The notes: generated by a model from the letters alone, not told the origin. DNA of 64,000 nucleotides from Synaphobranchus kaupii (GCA_029718625.1 CM056383.1:16095897-16159896), one strand, 5' to 3'. Numbered from the stretch's first letter, positions 47,912-59,521 are shown. Numbers and translations are program-made.

Positions 47912-50900
47912 AGCTCAAAAACATCATTGAGAAGAGTGCATCTGTTTGCACAGATTTGTTTGATCTGAGTACAGTAGGGTCAGTGCCCTGTGTAATATCA
48001 GTTTGGAAAGGAGAAAAGGTCAAGGCTATGTGCATGGGTCTGCTACTCAGTGACTAGTTCAATGACCAGGCACAGGAATGTCCAACTATTTGCCGTTTGA
48101 CTGCACTGATTTCTCCAAACGGCTGTTGTGTTCTCCTGAGTGGCTGGTCGCTACTAAAAAAATCACAGACAGATGAATAGTCGAAAAGAACGGCCAGCAA
48201 AAGACCCCACGTGGGCAACACAAGGGGTAAAGCCCATTGGTCAAGAGTGATTCTGCTTGTATTATATATGTGCAACTAGTCAAGTCAAGTCAGGTTTATT
48301 TATAGAGCACATTTCATACAGAAAGTAACACAATGTGCTTCACAAGGCAAAACATGTATAATAGTAAAAAATCAATAAATAAAAATAAAATAAATAAAAT
48401 AAAAAAGCAATAAAATACAAGCAGCGTAAAAAAGGACCAGACAATTGCCGAACAAACACAACATTGACTTAATTAAAAGAAAATTAAAAACCTAATTAAA
48501 AGCAACAGTAAAAAGAAATGATTTAAGTCTACTTTTAAAAGAGCTAAGTGTTGGGGCATTTCTGATATCACTTGGCAGTACATTCCATTTATTTGGGGCA
48601 TAATGACTAAATGCAGCTTCTCCTGCTTTAGAGTGCACTCGGGGGACAACAAGAAGTCCACTGGCTGATGATCTTAGGTTTCTTGTTGGTTGGTATGGCA
48701 CAAGCAACTCCTTAATGTAGTGGGGAGCAGGGCCATTTAGAGCCTTATAAACAAATAAAATGATTTTAAAATCAATTCTGACATTGATAGGAAGCCAGTG
48801 TAAGGATTTAAGAACAGGTGTGACATGATCATTTTTCTTGGTCCTACTCAAAATCCGTGCAGCAGCATTCTGTATAAGCTGCAGACGCCTAACAGTTTCC
48901 TTGTGGAGTCCAGAAAAGAGACCATTACAATAGTCAAGTCTGCTTGAGACGAAGGCATGTACAGTGCCTTGCGAAAGTATTCACCCCCCTAGGCATTTTT
49001 CCTATTTTGTTGCAGTACAACCTGTAATTTAAATAGATTTTTATTTGGATTTTATGTAATGGACCAACACAAAATAGTCCAAATAGGTGAAGTGAAATGA
49101 AAAAAAAAACTTGCTTTAAAAAAATTTAAAAAAAATAAAAAACTGAAAAGTGGTACGTGCATATGTATTCACCCCCTTTGCTTTAATGTATTTTTAAAGT
49201 ATCATATTTAATATTTGGTCGCATATCCTTTGCATGCTGTTACTTCCTGAAGTCTGTGACCCATCAACATCAAAAGACTCTCGATATCTTATTTTCAGGT
49301 ACTGTTACAAGCGATACTATAACCTCTCTGCATTTGAATGGATCTCTATGGGAATTGGGGGGTGAGACTAGATTCAGATGTAAATTATGCTGGTACAGTA
49401 TGGAACACATGACTGGCTAAATGGCAGTAAGTCCTTTTAATGGGAGTAGGTAATACCTCTACTTTGCTAAAACTAAAAAAACTTATATTTTTTCTGATGG
49501 TCATGATTTTACTATTGAAAAATGTGGCAAATTCTTTGCATTTTGTGGTAGAGAGAAGCTCAGGGTGGATCGAAGAGGAAGGGTTAATAAGCCGATCAAC
49601 AATGGAAAACAGTATTTGTGCATTATTCAAATTATTGTTTATTATTTTAGAGAAAAATAATTGTCTGGCACCTTTTATTGCCTTGTTATATTTATAGAGG
49701 CAATCTTTGTAAATATCATGCTGGATTTGAAGCTTAGTTTTCCTCCATCTACGTTCTGCCTGTCTACTCTGTCTTTTTAGTTGTTTAACAGAGATATCAT
49801 TTGTCCAGGGAGCTTTTTGTTTTCCAGAGATTATTTTTGTTTTCAAGGGTGCAACAATGACAATAATACTTTTTACTTGCAGATTGAAGTTGTCAACCAG
49901 AACATCCGGTGATAGAGAAGTAGACGGTACCAGAGCGGACGTAGAGTTAGTAAAGGCTTCAGCAGTGTCATTATCAATATAACGCTTTTCTATAGTTTGC
50001 TTCCTTATCAATTTTTCAGGAGTAAAGGAGACATCAAAATTGATTAAAAAATGATCTGATACTGTGATATCCTTAATTGATGTTACAGCAATATTAAGTC
50101 CCTTGGAGATAATCAGGTCCAAGGTGTGGCCTCGATTGTGGGTGGGTCCAGACACATGCTGAGAAAAATCGAAAGATTCTAGTAGGCTTATGAATTCACT
50201 CGAAACATGGTCCGCTGGGTTATCAATATGAATATTAAAGTCTCCTGATATGATTATATTATCAAAGTCTGTCGAAATTTTAGACAATAGCTCAGAAAAC
50301 TCTTCAAAGAAACCATTTTTTAATTTAGGCGGACGGTAGATGGTAATAGAGAGAATAGAGGTTGTAGTACAAACAATCTTGAAAGCGAGTAATTCAAAAG
50401 TGGAGAAAGCACCAAAATTTGCAAAGCTACAATTTAAGTGGCTCCTAAAAACGACAGCTAGGCCGCCACCACGGCCAGAAGATCTGGGAGAGTTGAAGAA
50501 CCTGTAGTTTGGGGGGCATAGTTCAATCAATTGGCTGTGTTCGTCACATCTCAACCAAGTTTCAGTCAGTAATAAAAAGTCCAAGTTAGAGGAAGTAACA
50601 ATGTCATTAAAAATGAAGGATTTGTTTGATAGTGATCTGGCATTAATTGATGCCATTTTAACACTGATATCACAAGAGGCGGCCATCTTATCTGAGGGAG
50701 CAGCAGGAATAATTATAAGGTTCAGGAAATGAACACCTCTAGAACAGCGAGGTCTAGCGGGCCTGGTAGTTAGAATGGTTTTAATATGGTAGGGTATCGC
50801 CAGGCCACAGGGTGGAGCTGGTGAGTGTAACAGTGGGGGACTTGACAGTAATGGCGGAGCGAGATAGTCAGGTAGGAGACCGGAAGTAGCCGGTGAAAGC

Positions 50901-53900
50901 TGTGGACATGCGGTGACTGTAAGTCAAGACCCGGGAGCATTAAAAACTGTATAAAACAAATTGTTGGTTAAAATACGTCGCCCCAGGGCACTGGGGTGGA
51001 TGACATCGTTTCTATAAAAGGAAGGACGATTCCAAAAAAATTGTCGATAAAAAACACGTTGTGCGTTGCACAGTTAGCCTGAAGCCAGGTGTGGAGAGCA
51101 AGAGTCCTGCTAAAGCGATCGGAGCCTCGATTTAAAGGAGGGATGGGCCCGGAAATAAAAATTCTTCTGCCACAGTCTTAAAGAGACCTAAAGAGTTTTT
51201 TAAAATCTTGAGTTAGAATTTCGGACTGCTGCTTAGAGACATCGTTGCAACCAACATGGCTTATAATGTTACGTGCACTGGGATAGTCGGCAAGGAGGCT
51301 GCTGCATTTTTTCATGATAGGCACAGAGCCAGGCACACCACACTGCCAGCTCCTCTCCCTCTCTTCCAAACTCACATCCAGTTTCCTCAGGATGTTTTCC
51401 TGTACTGCCCACTCATTCACTGCAGGGGGTGCTAAGGGTGTGCTTTTTGGCCATGTAAATCAGCCAAAAGAACAAAGAGGTGATTCAGATTTGAGAGTAG
51501 CCATTTCCGGTCTTAATGCATCCAAAATGATGAAAGCACACACTATATGCTCATGACATACATAATGTAATGTACATTTGCATAAATATCTCACTATAAT
51601 ACCAAACAGGTAGGCAGAAACAGGTAGCCTAGCTAACTATAATGGTCTTATTGAGACAGGTGTGTGCGGGTTGGACCCGTAATGCACGACTCAGAACACG
51701 GACGTAATAATAAATGCCCGCAAGGGCTTTATTATGGGGAAATCCAAAAATCGAAGTCACCCAAGCAAAGTTCATCCACAGAAAATCCAGCCAAAAAACC
51801 AAAGTATAGTACCGAGGGAGAAGGCAGTCTCGGAATCGGTACACCATGCACAAGTTCAGAAACCAGAGTAGCTGTCAGCGGAGCAGAAGTACAATTCAGG
51901 GGTTAAGCAGAGTTTGTAGGTCGTGGGACGTTGCAGGAGTCAGACCGAAGTCCTATCCGCGGGGCAGAGGTACAAACAGATAGCAGGCAAAACTCGTGGT
52001 CAAAAAACAGGCAGTAGAAACGGTAGGCAGGCAGTAACGATGGTCAGTAAACAGGCTTGGATCAATAACAAAAGTCAGACAATGGATAACGCTCAAAAGT
52101 GACAGTAGATAAACTAACAGGCAACAATTTCGCAAAGACAAGACATGAACACTGAGCTTATATGCAGGTGTAGACAGGTGCAGACACTTAGCTTGAGAGC
52201 AGCATGCGAATGGAAATCAGGTGTGGAAGGCTGACGAGGTAACAAGATAATTAGTAATCGTTAGTAATTAACCCATCCTGACCTAGCGTTAGTAAATTAG
52301 TAAATGACATGCACGAGAAACATAAGGTAAACATGAACACATGGTTAGAGAGTTAGTATTACCCAATCCTGATCTAATGTTAGTAGATTAGTAAATAGAC
52401 ATGGGAGAATGATACAATTAGGGACGCGTGAGCGACAGCAAGAGAGAGAGAGAGAGAGAGAGGGAAACAGCATGAACGCAAGGCTGCGGAAAAACACGGA
52501 AATATGTATGCTAAATAAACTGCATCGTAACATAAACAGAACACAAGCATGACAAGAACAGAAAAATAAACTGTGACAATAACTAAACATGAAATGTGGC
52601 ATAAACATGACAGAAACGTAACAGGACCCCCCCCCCCCCCTAACGACCGACTCCTGACGGTCTACACAGTTTATCAGGGTGATCGCGGTGGAAGTCACTT
52701 ATCAAAGATTTGTCAATAACAAGACTGGGAGCGATCCAGGAACGCTCGTCAGGGCCATACCCCTCCCAGTCCACCAGATACTGGAACCCCCGGCCTCGCT
52801 TGCGAATGTCCAGTAGCTTCTTAACAGTGAAGGCCGGGTGATTATCTATGATACGGGGAGGAGGGGGTGGGGGATCAGGAGGGCAAAGGGGGTCAGTGGA
52901 ATAGGGCTTGATGCAGGAAACATGAAACGTGGGGTGAATCTTAAGGGAAGGGGGCAATGACAGCTTGACTGAGGTGGGGTTGATAATGCTGTGAATCTTG
53001 TAGGGACCGATGAAGCGGGGCTTGAGTTTGTGGGAAGTGGATTGGAGGGGAATGTCCTTTGAGGAGAGCCAAACTGAGTCGCCAGGCTTGTACTCAGGGG
53101 CTGGAGTGCGGTGGCGATCAGCGACTCGACGATTCCGTTCGGCCGTGCTCAATAGCGCGGCCCGGGTGTCCCTCCAGATCTTAAGGCAACGGTGCATGTG
53201 GGTGGCGAGGGAGGGGACAGCAATCTCGGCCTCTTGGTCGGAAAACAGTGGGGGTAGGTAGCCGAGGGAAACTTCGAATGGGGACTTTCCAGTAGCGGTG
53301 CAGGGCAGGGCGTTGTGCGCATACTCGACCCAGGTGAGCATCTTGCTCCATGAGGTGGGGTTCTTGGCCGATACACAGCGTAACGCAGCTCCGAGGTCTT
53401 GGTTGGCCCTTTCGGTCTGACCGTTAGACTGGGGGTGGTAACCTGACGTGAGGCTGGAGGTGGCTCCGAGAGCCGAACAGAAGGCCTTCCAGACCTGGCA
53501 GATGAACTGGGGGCCACGGTCCGAGACAATGTCCGCGGGAATGCCATGGATCTGGAACACTTCTTTGACCAGTAAATCCGCGGTTTCTTGGGCAGTGGGC
53601 AATCCAGGCAGGGGGATGAAGTGCGCTGCCTTACTGAACCTGTCGACCACAGTCAGGATGGTGGTGTTGCCCTCAGAAGGGGGGAGTCCGGTCACGAAAT
53701 CCACCCCGATGTGGCTCCAAGGGCGACTGGGCACTGGCAGAGGTTGGAGCAGACCAGCTGGGGCCTGGTGAGAGGCCTTGCTCCTGGCACAGGTGGTACA
53801 GGCCTTGACGAAACGCCTGGTGTCGAGGATCATGGAGTTCCACCAGAACCTTCTCTTGAGAACAGCCAGGGTCCGGGTAAAGCTGGGATGTTAGGACATG

Positions 53901-54904
53901 AGGGAGGAGTGAGCCCATTGGAGGACATGTGTCCGGGCGGCGGAGGGAACGTAAAGGCGTATACTGGGATTGGACCTGGGATCGGGCTCATCACGTAGCG
54001 CCTTCTTGATGATGGCCTCAATCCTCCAGGACACTGAAGCAACGGTGCAGGACCCAGGGAGGATGTACTCCGGCGCCTCTCGCTCGAAACTGGCCATGAA
54101 CTGTCGGGACAAAGCATCTGGCTTGACATTCTTGGAACCAGGGCGGTAGGTCAGAGAAAAATTTAACCGGACAAAGAACAGCGCCCATCTGGCTTGGCGG
54201 GAGTTCAACCTCTTGGCTGTCTGTAGGTACGCCAGATTCTTATGGTCGACCACAAATGGTTTCTCCACTCCTCCAGTGCTAGTTTGACAGTGAGTAGCTC
54301 ACGGTTTCCCACGTCATAATTCCTCTCCGCTGGAGACAGCTTACGGGAGAAGAATGTGCAGGGGTGTAGAAGGTTGTCAGTAGGGGAAACCTAAGAGAGC
54401 ACGGCCCCTACTCCAGTGTCGGACGCATCTGTCTCCACGACAAACTGACGAGTGGGGTCGGGGTGCACCAGAATCGGAGCGGAGGTGAACAGTTTCTTGA
54501 TCTTTTTGAAGGCCTTTTCAGCCTCAGGGTTCCAAAGTCAGACAATGGATACCGCTCAAAAGTGACAGTAGATAAACTAACAGGCAACAATTTCGCGAAG
54601 ACAAGACATGAACACTGAGCTTATATGCAGGTGTAGACAGGTGCAGACACTTAGCTTGAGAGCAGCATGCGAATGGAAATCAGGTGTGGAAGGCTGACGA
54701 GGTAACAAGATAATTAGTAATCGTTAGTAATTAACCTATCCTGACCTAGCGTTAGTAAATTAGTAAATGACATGCACGAGAAACATAAGGTAAACATGAA
54801 CACATGGTTAGAGAGTTATTACCAATCCTGATCTAATGTTAGTAGATTAGTAAATAGACATGGGAGAATGATACAATTAGGGACGCGTGAGCGACAGCAA
54901 GAGA

Positions 54905-54976
<72 letters not shown>

Positions 54977-56033
54977 AACAGCATGAACGCAAGGCTGCGG
55001 AAAAACACGGAAATATGTATGCTAAATAAACTGCATCGTAACATAAACAGAACACAAGCATGACAAGAACAGAAAAATAAACTGTGACAATAACTAAACA
55101 TGAAATGTGGCATAAACATGACAGAAACGTAACACTTACTTTGCAATGATGATGCAGCTGGACAAATCCATCATATCCATATCTCTGTGAAATAAAGTAC
55201 AATGAAACATTACAGATTGCTGTCTGTAGAAGGAGTGGTCTATGTTACAGTTGCTGTCAAACGTTTACATTTATATTCGGGAATTTAGCAGATGCCCTTA
55301 ACTCGGCAAAGTGGCTTATATAAGCGCATAAAGGTTGAGGCAACTATGAGAGATGATCGGTCAAGTCGGTGTTACAACCGATAGGATAGTAAACAAACCC
55401 AAAAGAATGAATTTTCATTAAACATAATAAAGTCTAGAAGGGTGGACACATTTCCTTGTACCAATTCGTGGATACGCACACACAGCGCAACTTTATTATC
55501 CATAGGCTCTATGCACCCTCTATTAATATTTAACAAGAAAGGAAAGTGCAGTTTAATAGTGCCGACGTTCGACTTTGAGCTTTATCAAATATTCGCTTAG
55601 CCTACATTTTTGTAATATTGTGCCTCAGAATATATGAATAAATCCACAATTAGGCTACATCACAGCTCTAGTGCATTTCTAGGTCTTATTTATAATGACT
55701 ATTTTATACGGTCTTCTGTCACTGGTCACCTGTAGAATCAAACTGCCACATGTTCCATTGATCGATGTGTCAAATACTTACAAATGGCAAAAGTTATATA
55801 TTCTACGCAACTGAATGCAGAGCATGAAGTTGCCTTTCCCGATATCTGAGAGTTTTACACGTTTCTCATGAACTTGTTTCAAGCGCTGTTTGAAAGTAAG
55901 ATATTCGAAGTGGTTCTTTACCATCGTAGCAATCGCCCATGACAAGTAGCTATCAATGCGTTTTACAGTAGCTTACCTCTTTAAGATTAGGCCATTCCTT
56001 GGGTAAAATATGACTATGAATATCAACCTTCAT
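44497..56033 (-). CDS. acmsd: ACMSD decarboxylase, complete 10-exon model
   Basis: 2-amino-3-carboxymuconate-6-semialdehyde decarboxylase, a zinc enzyme of the amidohydrolase superfamily in the kynurenine pathway. It diverts ACMS from quinolinate and NAD synthesis. Exons on the minus strand: 55977-56033, 55140-55184, 47307-47403, 47101-47150, 46474-46710, 46049-46142, 45526-45621, 45177-45349, 44779-44877, 44497-44559. They total 1011 nt and 336 aa, the human length as I recall it. Zinc ligands fall at the human numbers: His6 and His8 (MKVDIHSHI), His174 (LFVHPWDM), Asp291 ([10 protein letters not shown]). Arg47, Trp191, His224 and Arg235 are also present. All introns are GT-AG with consistent phases, so the gene looks intact. 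Intron 2 is expanded to about 7.7 kb by an L2 and a Gypsy element. Confidence 0.95.
46768..46790. repeat. G23 homopolymer in acmsd intron 4
   Basis: Twenty-three consecutive G (C on the coding strand) lie about 58 bases upstream of the exon 5 acceptor. Length in such runs is unreliable in sequencing. Confidence 0.85.
47010..47044. repeat. (CA)n microsatellite in acmsd intron 4
   Basis: About 17 CA units lie 57 bases downstream (coding sense) of exon 4. Further CT/CA and CA tracts are at 47622-47671 and 47871-47907 in intron 2. Confidence 0.85.
48277..51440 (-). mobile_element. Composite L2 LINE lacking the RT core
   Basis: From 5' to 3' on the minus strand: an ORF1 part at 51178-51420 with HVGCND, like the esterase-type ORF1 of fish L2; an endonuclease frame at about 49430-50686 with [24 protein letters not shown] and SDHFLI (all key blocks present); then about 470 bp of Tc1-like sequence (48960-49430) where the RT palm should be; then the RT C-terminus at 48492-48959 ([31 protein letters not shown]). 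The 3' end is TTTATTTATAGAGCACATTTC on the plus strand with a CAAGT tail at 48277-48290. It is inactive. Confidence 0.82.
48960..49430 (+). repeat. Tc1-like fragment inside the L2
   Basis: It begins TACAGTGCCTTGCGAAAGTA, a familiar Tc1-type terminus, and continues to GGACCAACACAAAATAG. From 49200 it matches the module at 41600-41815. No matching right terminus is seen, so the fragment is partial or rearranged. Confidence 0.65.
52640..53833 (-). pseudogene. Gypsy integrase with chromodomain (remnant polyprotein)
   Basis: About 397 residues remain open. The HHCC-type finger end CTTCARSK, the three acidic catalytic regions and a C-terminal chromodomain of about 50 residues are visible, followed by a stop just before the polypurine tract. 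Chromodomains of this class are known to steer integration through histone marks. An upstream in-frame stop at about 53890 cuts it off from the RNase H region, so it is not expressed as a normal polyprotein. Confidence 0.85.
54895..54975. repeat. (GA)n tract in the 5' LTR
   Basis: The 5' LTR has about 36 GA units where the 3' LTR has about 11 (52439-52462). This is the largest difference between the two LTR copies. Confidence 0.85.
55262..55345. repeat. L2/SINE tail relic
   Basis: TTTAGCAGATGCCCTTAACTCGG..AAAGTGGCTTA resembles the L2 tail TTTAGCAGACGCTTTTATCC..AAAGCGAC at 4791 and lies in acmsd intron 1. No other element part is attached. Confidence 0.5.
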
Positions 56034-56361
56034 TATTATTAATTCACTTGGTTCTGTTCTTGACTTGGAGTCAATTGGTCTGGGCAACCAAATGTGTAAG
56101 TTTGCGGTGGAGACTGTGGGTTTGGGCTGTGGAATAGTCATAGGTAAACATTGCCACGAGATTCCTTCCTTTCTCCACCCCTCTAACGCCCTCCAGATTA
56201 AACCAATGGAAAGAGAGAGAGAAACTACGTAACGTAGGCAGTGGAATTTCTAACAAAATGAACACATTACAAATAATTAATTCACGGTCTTTTTAGCAAA
56301 CGGTGTAGCTACAGAATGAAATATTTTGCGATGTTCACCACACATCAGCTGAGGTAGACAT

Positions 56362-56629
56362 ATGTCAGGTACATTGTATACTGTACATGCAAATACTTGT
56401 ACTCGAAACGTTCAGACAGTTTTTCATACTTCCGGGTAGGAGAGAAGTGGTAGTGGGGGAGTGGAGGACAGGAGGTGGGAGTGAAGAAAGGGGATGCGTC
56501 CCAATATTCTTCACTTCCACCTCCTTTCCTCCACTCCCCCACTACCACTCCTCTCCTACCCGGAAGCATGCAAAACTGTCTGAACGTTTCGAGTAGCTAC
56601 AAGTATTTACATGTAGGCCTACCTGACAT
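56362..56629. repeat. 268-bp palindromic (fold-back) element
   Basis: Arms of about 110-120 bp are near-perfect inverse copies (ACTCGAAACGTTCAGACAGT, CTTCCGGGTAGGAGAG, GTGGTAGTGGGGGAGTGGAG) around a centre at about 56490-56505. ATGTCAGGTA begins the left arm and its inverse ends the right arm. A related single-arm piece follows at 56720-56790 (GGAGGAAGGGAGGGTGCATT). Confidence 0.85.
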
Positions 56630-56794
56630 TGCGGTTTGCATCGAGACATTAATTAATATGTAACCATTAATACGTAATTAAGATGTAATCAGCAACATTA
56701 GATTAAAACACAAAGATCCGTTTCCGGGGAGGAGGTGGTCGTGGAGGAAGGGAGGGTGCATTTTTCAAGTATTGGGACGCAGCCCGGGGAGTGA

Positions 56795-57175
56795 ACAATG
56801 TTAATGGGGGATGATTACGTGGCAGATTGAAAGAGCCAGGTTGAGAGTTTAGCCAGGACACAGGGGAAACCCCTAGCTACTCTTTGCGATGTGTCATGGG
56901 ATCTTCAATGACCACAGTGAGTCAGAAACTTGGTTTAATGTCTCATCCAAAAGACGGCATTTCTTACAGCACAGTGTCCCCATCACTGCACTGGGACATT
57001 GAGGTTTATTTGACCAGAGGAAAGATTGCCCCTATTGCCCAACACCACTTCCAGCAGCAACTCAGTTTTCCCAGGAGGTCTCCCATCCAAGTACTAACCA
57101 AGCACACACCTGCTTATAGCTTCAGCCATTCAGCAGAAGCAGATTGCATGGTGGTATGGCTACGTTGCATGCAGG
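56795..57175 (-). repeat. 5S rRNA-derived SINE (SINE3-like)
   Basis: On the minus strand the head starts AGCCATACCACCATG, and contains GGTTAGTACTTGGATGGGAG, the internal control region of 5S rRNA genes, so it carries a pol III promoter. The body and tail have GTCTTTTGGATGAGACATTA and GATCCCATGACACATCGCAA, which I associate with the zebrafish SINE3 type. It is not a 5S rRNA gene: the middle of 5S rRNA is altered and the tail is foreign. Confidence 0.85.
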
Positions 57176-57295
57176 CCCAAGCACGTGGAAATTGCGGGAT
57201 ATTAGAACGTTCTATAATACTCCGCATGAAAATATGACCTTTTAAAAATAATTTAGTTGTTAATATTACAAACTGCTAGTTTCGAGGGCAGCGCA

Positions 57296-57362
57296 TTAAT
57301 GTCTAGCTACTCTTTCAAAAAGTCCCATGGGGTCTTTAACGACCACACAAGTCAGAACCTTT
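57296..57362 (-). repeat. Second fragment of the same 5S SINE tail
   Basis: The minus strand reads GTGGTCGTTAAAGACCCCAT then AGAGTAGCTAGAC, equivalent to the tail of the element at 56795-57175. No 5S head is attached. Confidence 0.7.
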
Positions 57363-58435
57363 CTTAAATTTCCATTTCCTTTGTTAAATTTCCATTTCCT
57401 GGCCCACCAACATATCCTCCTGTTGCACTGGACACAGTTCTAGTCATTACAAGTGATACTAGATTCCCCTCTTTTAATGATGAAAAAAAAGATATGTCTG
57501 AAGGGTTTTGGTTGCCAACAAACCACGCATTGACATAAACATGTTTTAAAAATGAAATAATTGGATCTTGATTCCCTGTGGTAAAAGAAGCAAACTAATA
57601 TTCCTACCTTTTAGCACACCAACAAAATCTAATTAATTAGTTACTTTTTGTCGCCCACTTGTGGCCATATGATATTATGTTTCTTATTTGACAGAACGGC
57701 AGACACCTTGTGGTAAATGTTCTGCACACTAAAATATTCACATTTTTTATATAGGCTACAATAAAAAATAAATACATTTTTGTGTTAAATATATTAGGCT
57801 AATACTACGCCATGCCTAAAGACACAGTACCATGTCGACTAAAACCCGTCGAATAGGCTACGCCAGAATAGTCTATATAGCCTAACTGTAGCGGTACTAA
57901 TCGACAACTTGCATAATTGTGAATATCAGATATAGCCTATTCTACGAATAACCAGACACATTCCCAAAAGGATATAGAAACCGACAGAACGGGTAGCCAT
58001 GTTTTCAAAGAAAACCTGCCAAACAGGCTATACAAAACACAGGATAAATAACTAGCCTAAATGTTGAAATCAGTTTGGTTAAACATATTGTACACAGTTA
58101 AAATCTGTTAAACTCTAATATGAGTTAAAAGTAGGCTAGTCTATCAGATATGCAACATTTCTACACGTTGACACAACGCTGCTTGACAGAACATTGCTTG
58201 CTGGACATTTTACCCTGCCCTTGCTGTATAGAAAGAGTAATTGAGGGATGTTTTAAACATGCTGCCATAGATATGACCGATTAAGGGAATTTTACAGACG
58301 CTTAAGGGTTATAAAGACAAGTTTTCTTTCATTGATGCGTTTAGTTCTATTTACTGTTGCCACTCTCTTCACGATCAAATCTACCGCAAACGGCAACCTG
58401 GTCTAAGTTTAATTTGCTTTAGTGTATACACTTTT

Positions 58436-59166
58436 GCAGTCAATGTGCTCTGATATAGCCTACCCTAATATGCTACAATTATCTTAAACCCTCAATATCA
58501 GAATAAAAAATGCAGGTAACGCTACAGACGTAGCACAGTGCCGAAATAAATTTGCGCTTAATCTGTAACATATCATATTTATAAAGCTCTTCCCTCACCA
58601 CTCACATTACATGGGATATTTGCATGGTGTGCAACCATGAAAAGAGACGCTTATCTAGATCAATCAGTAGCCTACAATAATTTTTATTGCATCGAGATAT
58701 ATTCAGTGCTGCTGCTATAGCCTACGCGACTGACGCTGCCCATAGTTGTTGAGTCGTCCGCTGTGCCACCCAGAGAGAGAGAGTTGCATAGTGCATCGTG
58801 TTAGCAGTCAATGTGCTCTGATATAGCCTACCCTAATATGCTACAATTATCTTAAACCCTCAATATCAGAATAAAAAATGCAGGTAACGCTACAGACGTA
58901 GCACAGTGCCGAAATAAATTTGCGCTTAATCTGTAACATATCATATTTATAAAGCTCTTCCCTCACCACTCACATTACATGGGATATTTGCATGGTGTGC
59001 AACCATGAAAAGAGACGCTTATCTAGATCAATCAGTAGCCTACAATAATTTTTATTGCATCGAGATATATTCAGTGCTGCTGCTATAGCCTACGCGACTG
59101 ACGCTGCCCATAGTTGTTGAGTCGTCCGCTGTGCCACCCAGAGAGAGAGAGTTGCATAGTGCATCG
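58436..59166. repeat. Direct duplication of 363 bp, 5-bp spacer
   Basis: 58436-58798 and 58804-59166 look identical base for base, separated by TGTTA. The second copy ends about 355 bases before the tmem163 ATG, so the unit probably holds promoter or 5' untranslated sequence. The unit contains CACTCACATTACATGGG and a short (GA)n near its end. No divergence means it is recent or an assembly artefact. Confidence 0.92.
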
Positions 59167-59521
59167 CACCAAAGAGAATCGCCCTGAGAAGACTTGCCGC
59201 CGCCAAAAAGTCTCGCCAGTCTCTCGCAGCCTTGTGCAACCTCAAAGCGCCCGTTTAATGAACCTGGGATTTTCAATTAGAACCTGCTTGCTGCAGCCTC
59301 CGAATTCTAGTTAGAGAGTTCCTGTCGGAAAGGGGGTGGGAGGCAGGAGGTGCGTTGCTGATGCAGTGAAGATTGCGCTTATCTCGTATTATCTGTAGCA
59401 CACTTATTAGCTTCGTGTTAACACAACGCTGGGGGCATCTGTGCGCTGGATGACTATAGCCGACTTCTCGCTTCCGTGTGACATAATTTGAGTGCCTAAT
59501 TTGAATTGAAACTTAATAGCG

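Larger units (their letters stand above)
51652..55134 (-). mobile_element. Deleted Ty3/Gypsy chromovirus-type LTR retrotransposon
   Basis: 3' LTR at 51652-52623 (972 bp), then the polypurine tract as a C run at 52626-52640 on the plus strand, then coding remains, then a partial 5' LTR at 54537-55134. Minus-strand coding: integrase and C-terminal chromodomain at 52640-53833 (DDE regions around [17 protein letters not shown] and [12 protein letters not shown]; chromodomain [15 protein letters not shown]), and RNase H plus integrase zinc-finger start at 53891-54268 ([19 protein letters not shown]). A stop separates these two pieces. RT is only a stub at 54408-54530. Gag, protease, most RT and the primer site are deleted. 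Flanking 5-mers are CTTAT (51647-51651) and CTTAC (55135-55139). Confidence 0.92.
56034..59521. other. acmsd-tmem163 divergent intergenic region
   Basis: Both genes should start transcription in here. It holds a palindromic element, 5S-derived SINE pieces, AT-rich sequence without signals (57370-58430), and a direct duplication close to tmem163. No exon is seen, and I could not place a TATA box or transcription start with confidence. Confidence 0.5.

Noticed and set aside
57030..57175. 5S rRNA gene on the minus strand
   Set aside because: Only the start and the internal control region match; the remainder is SINE body.
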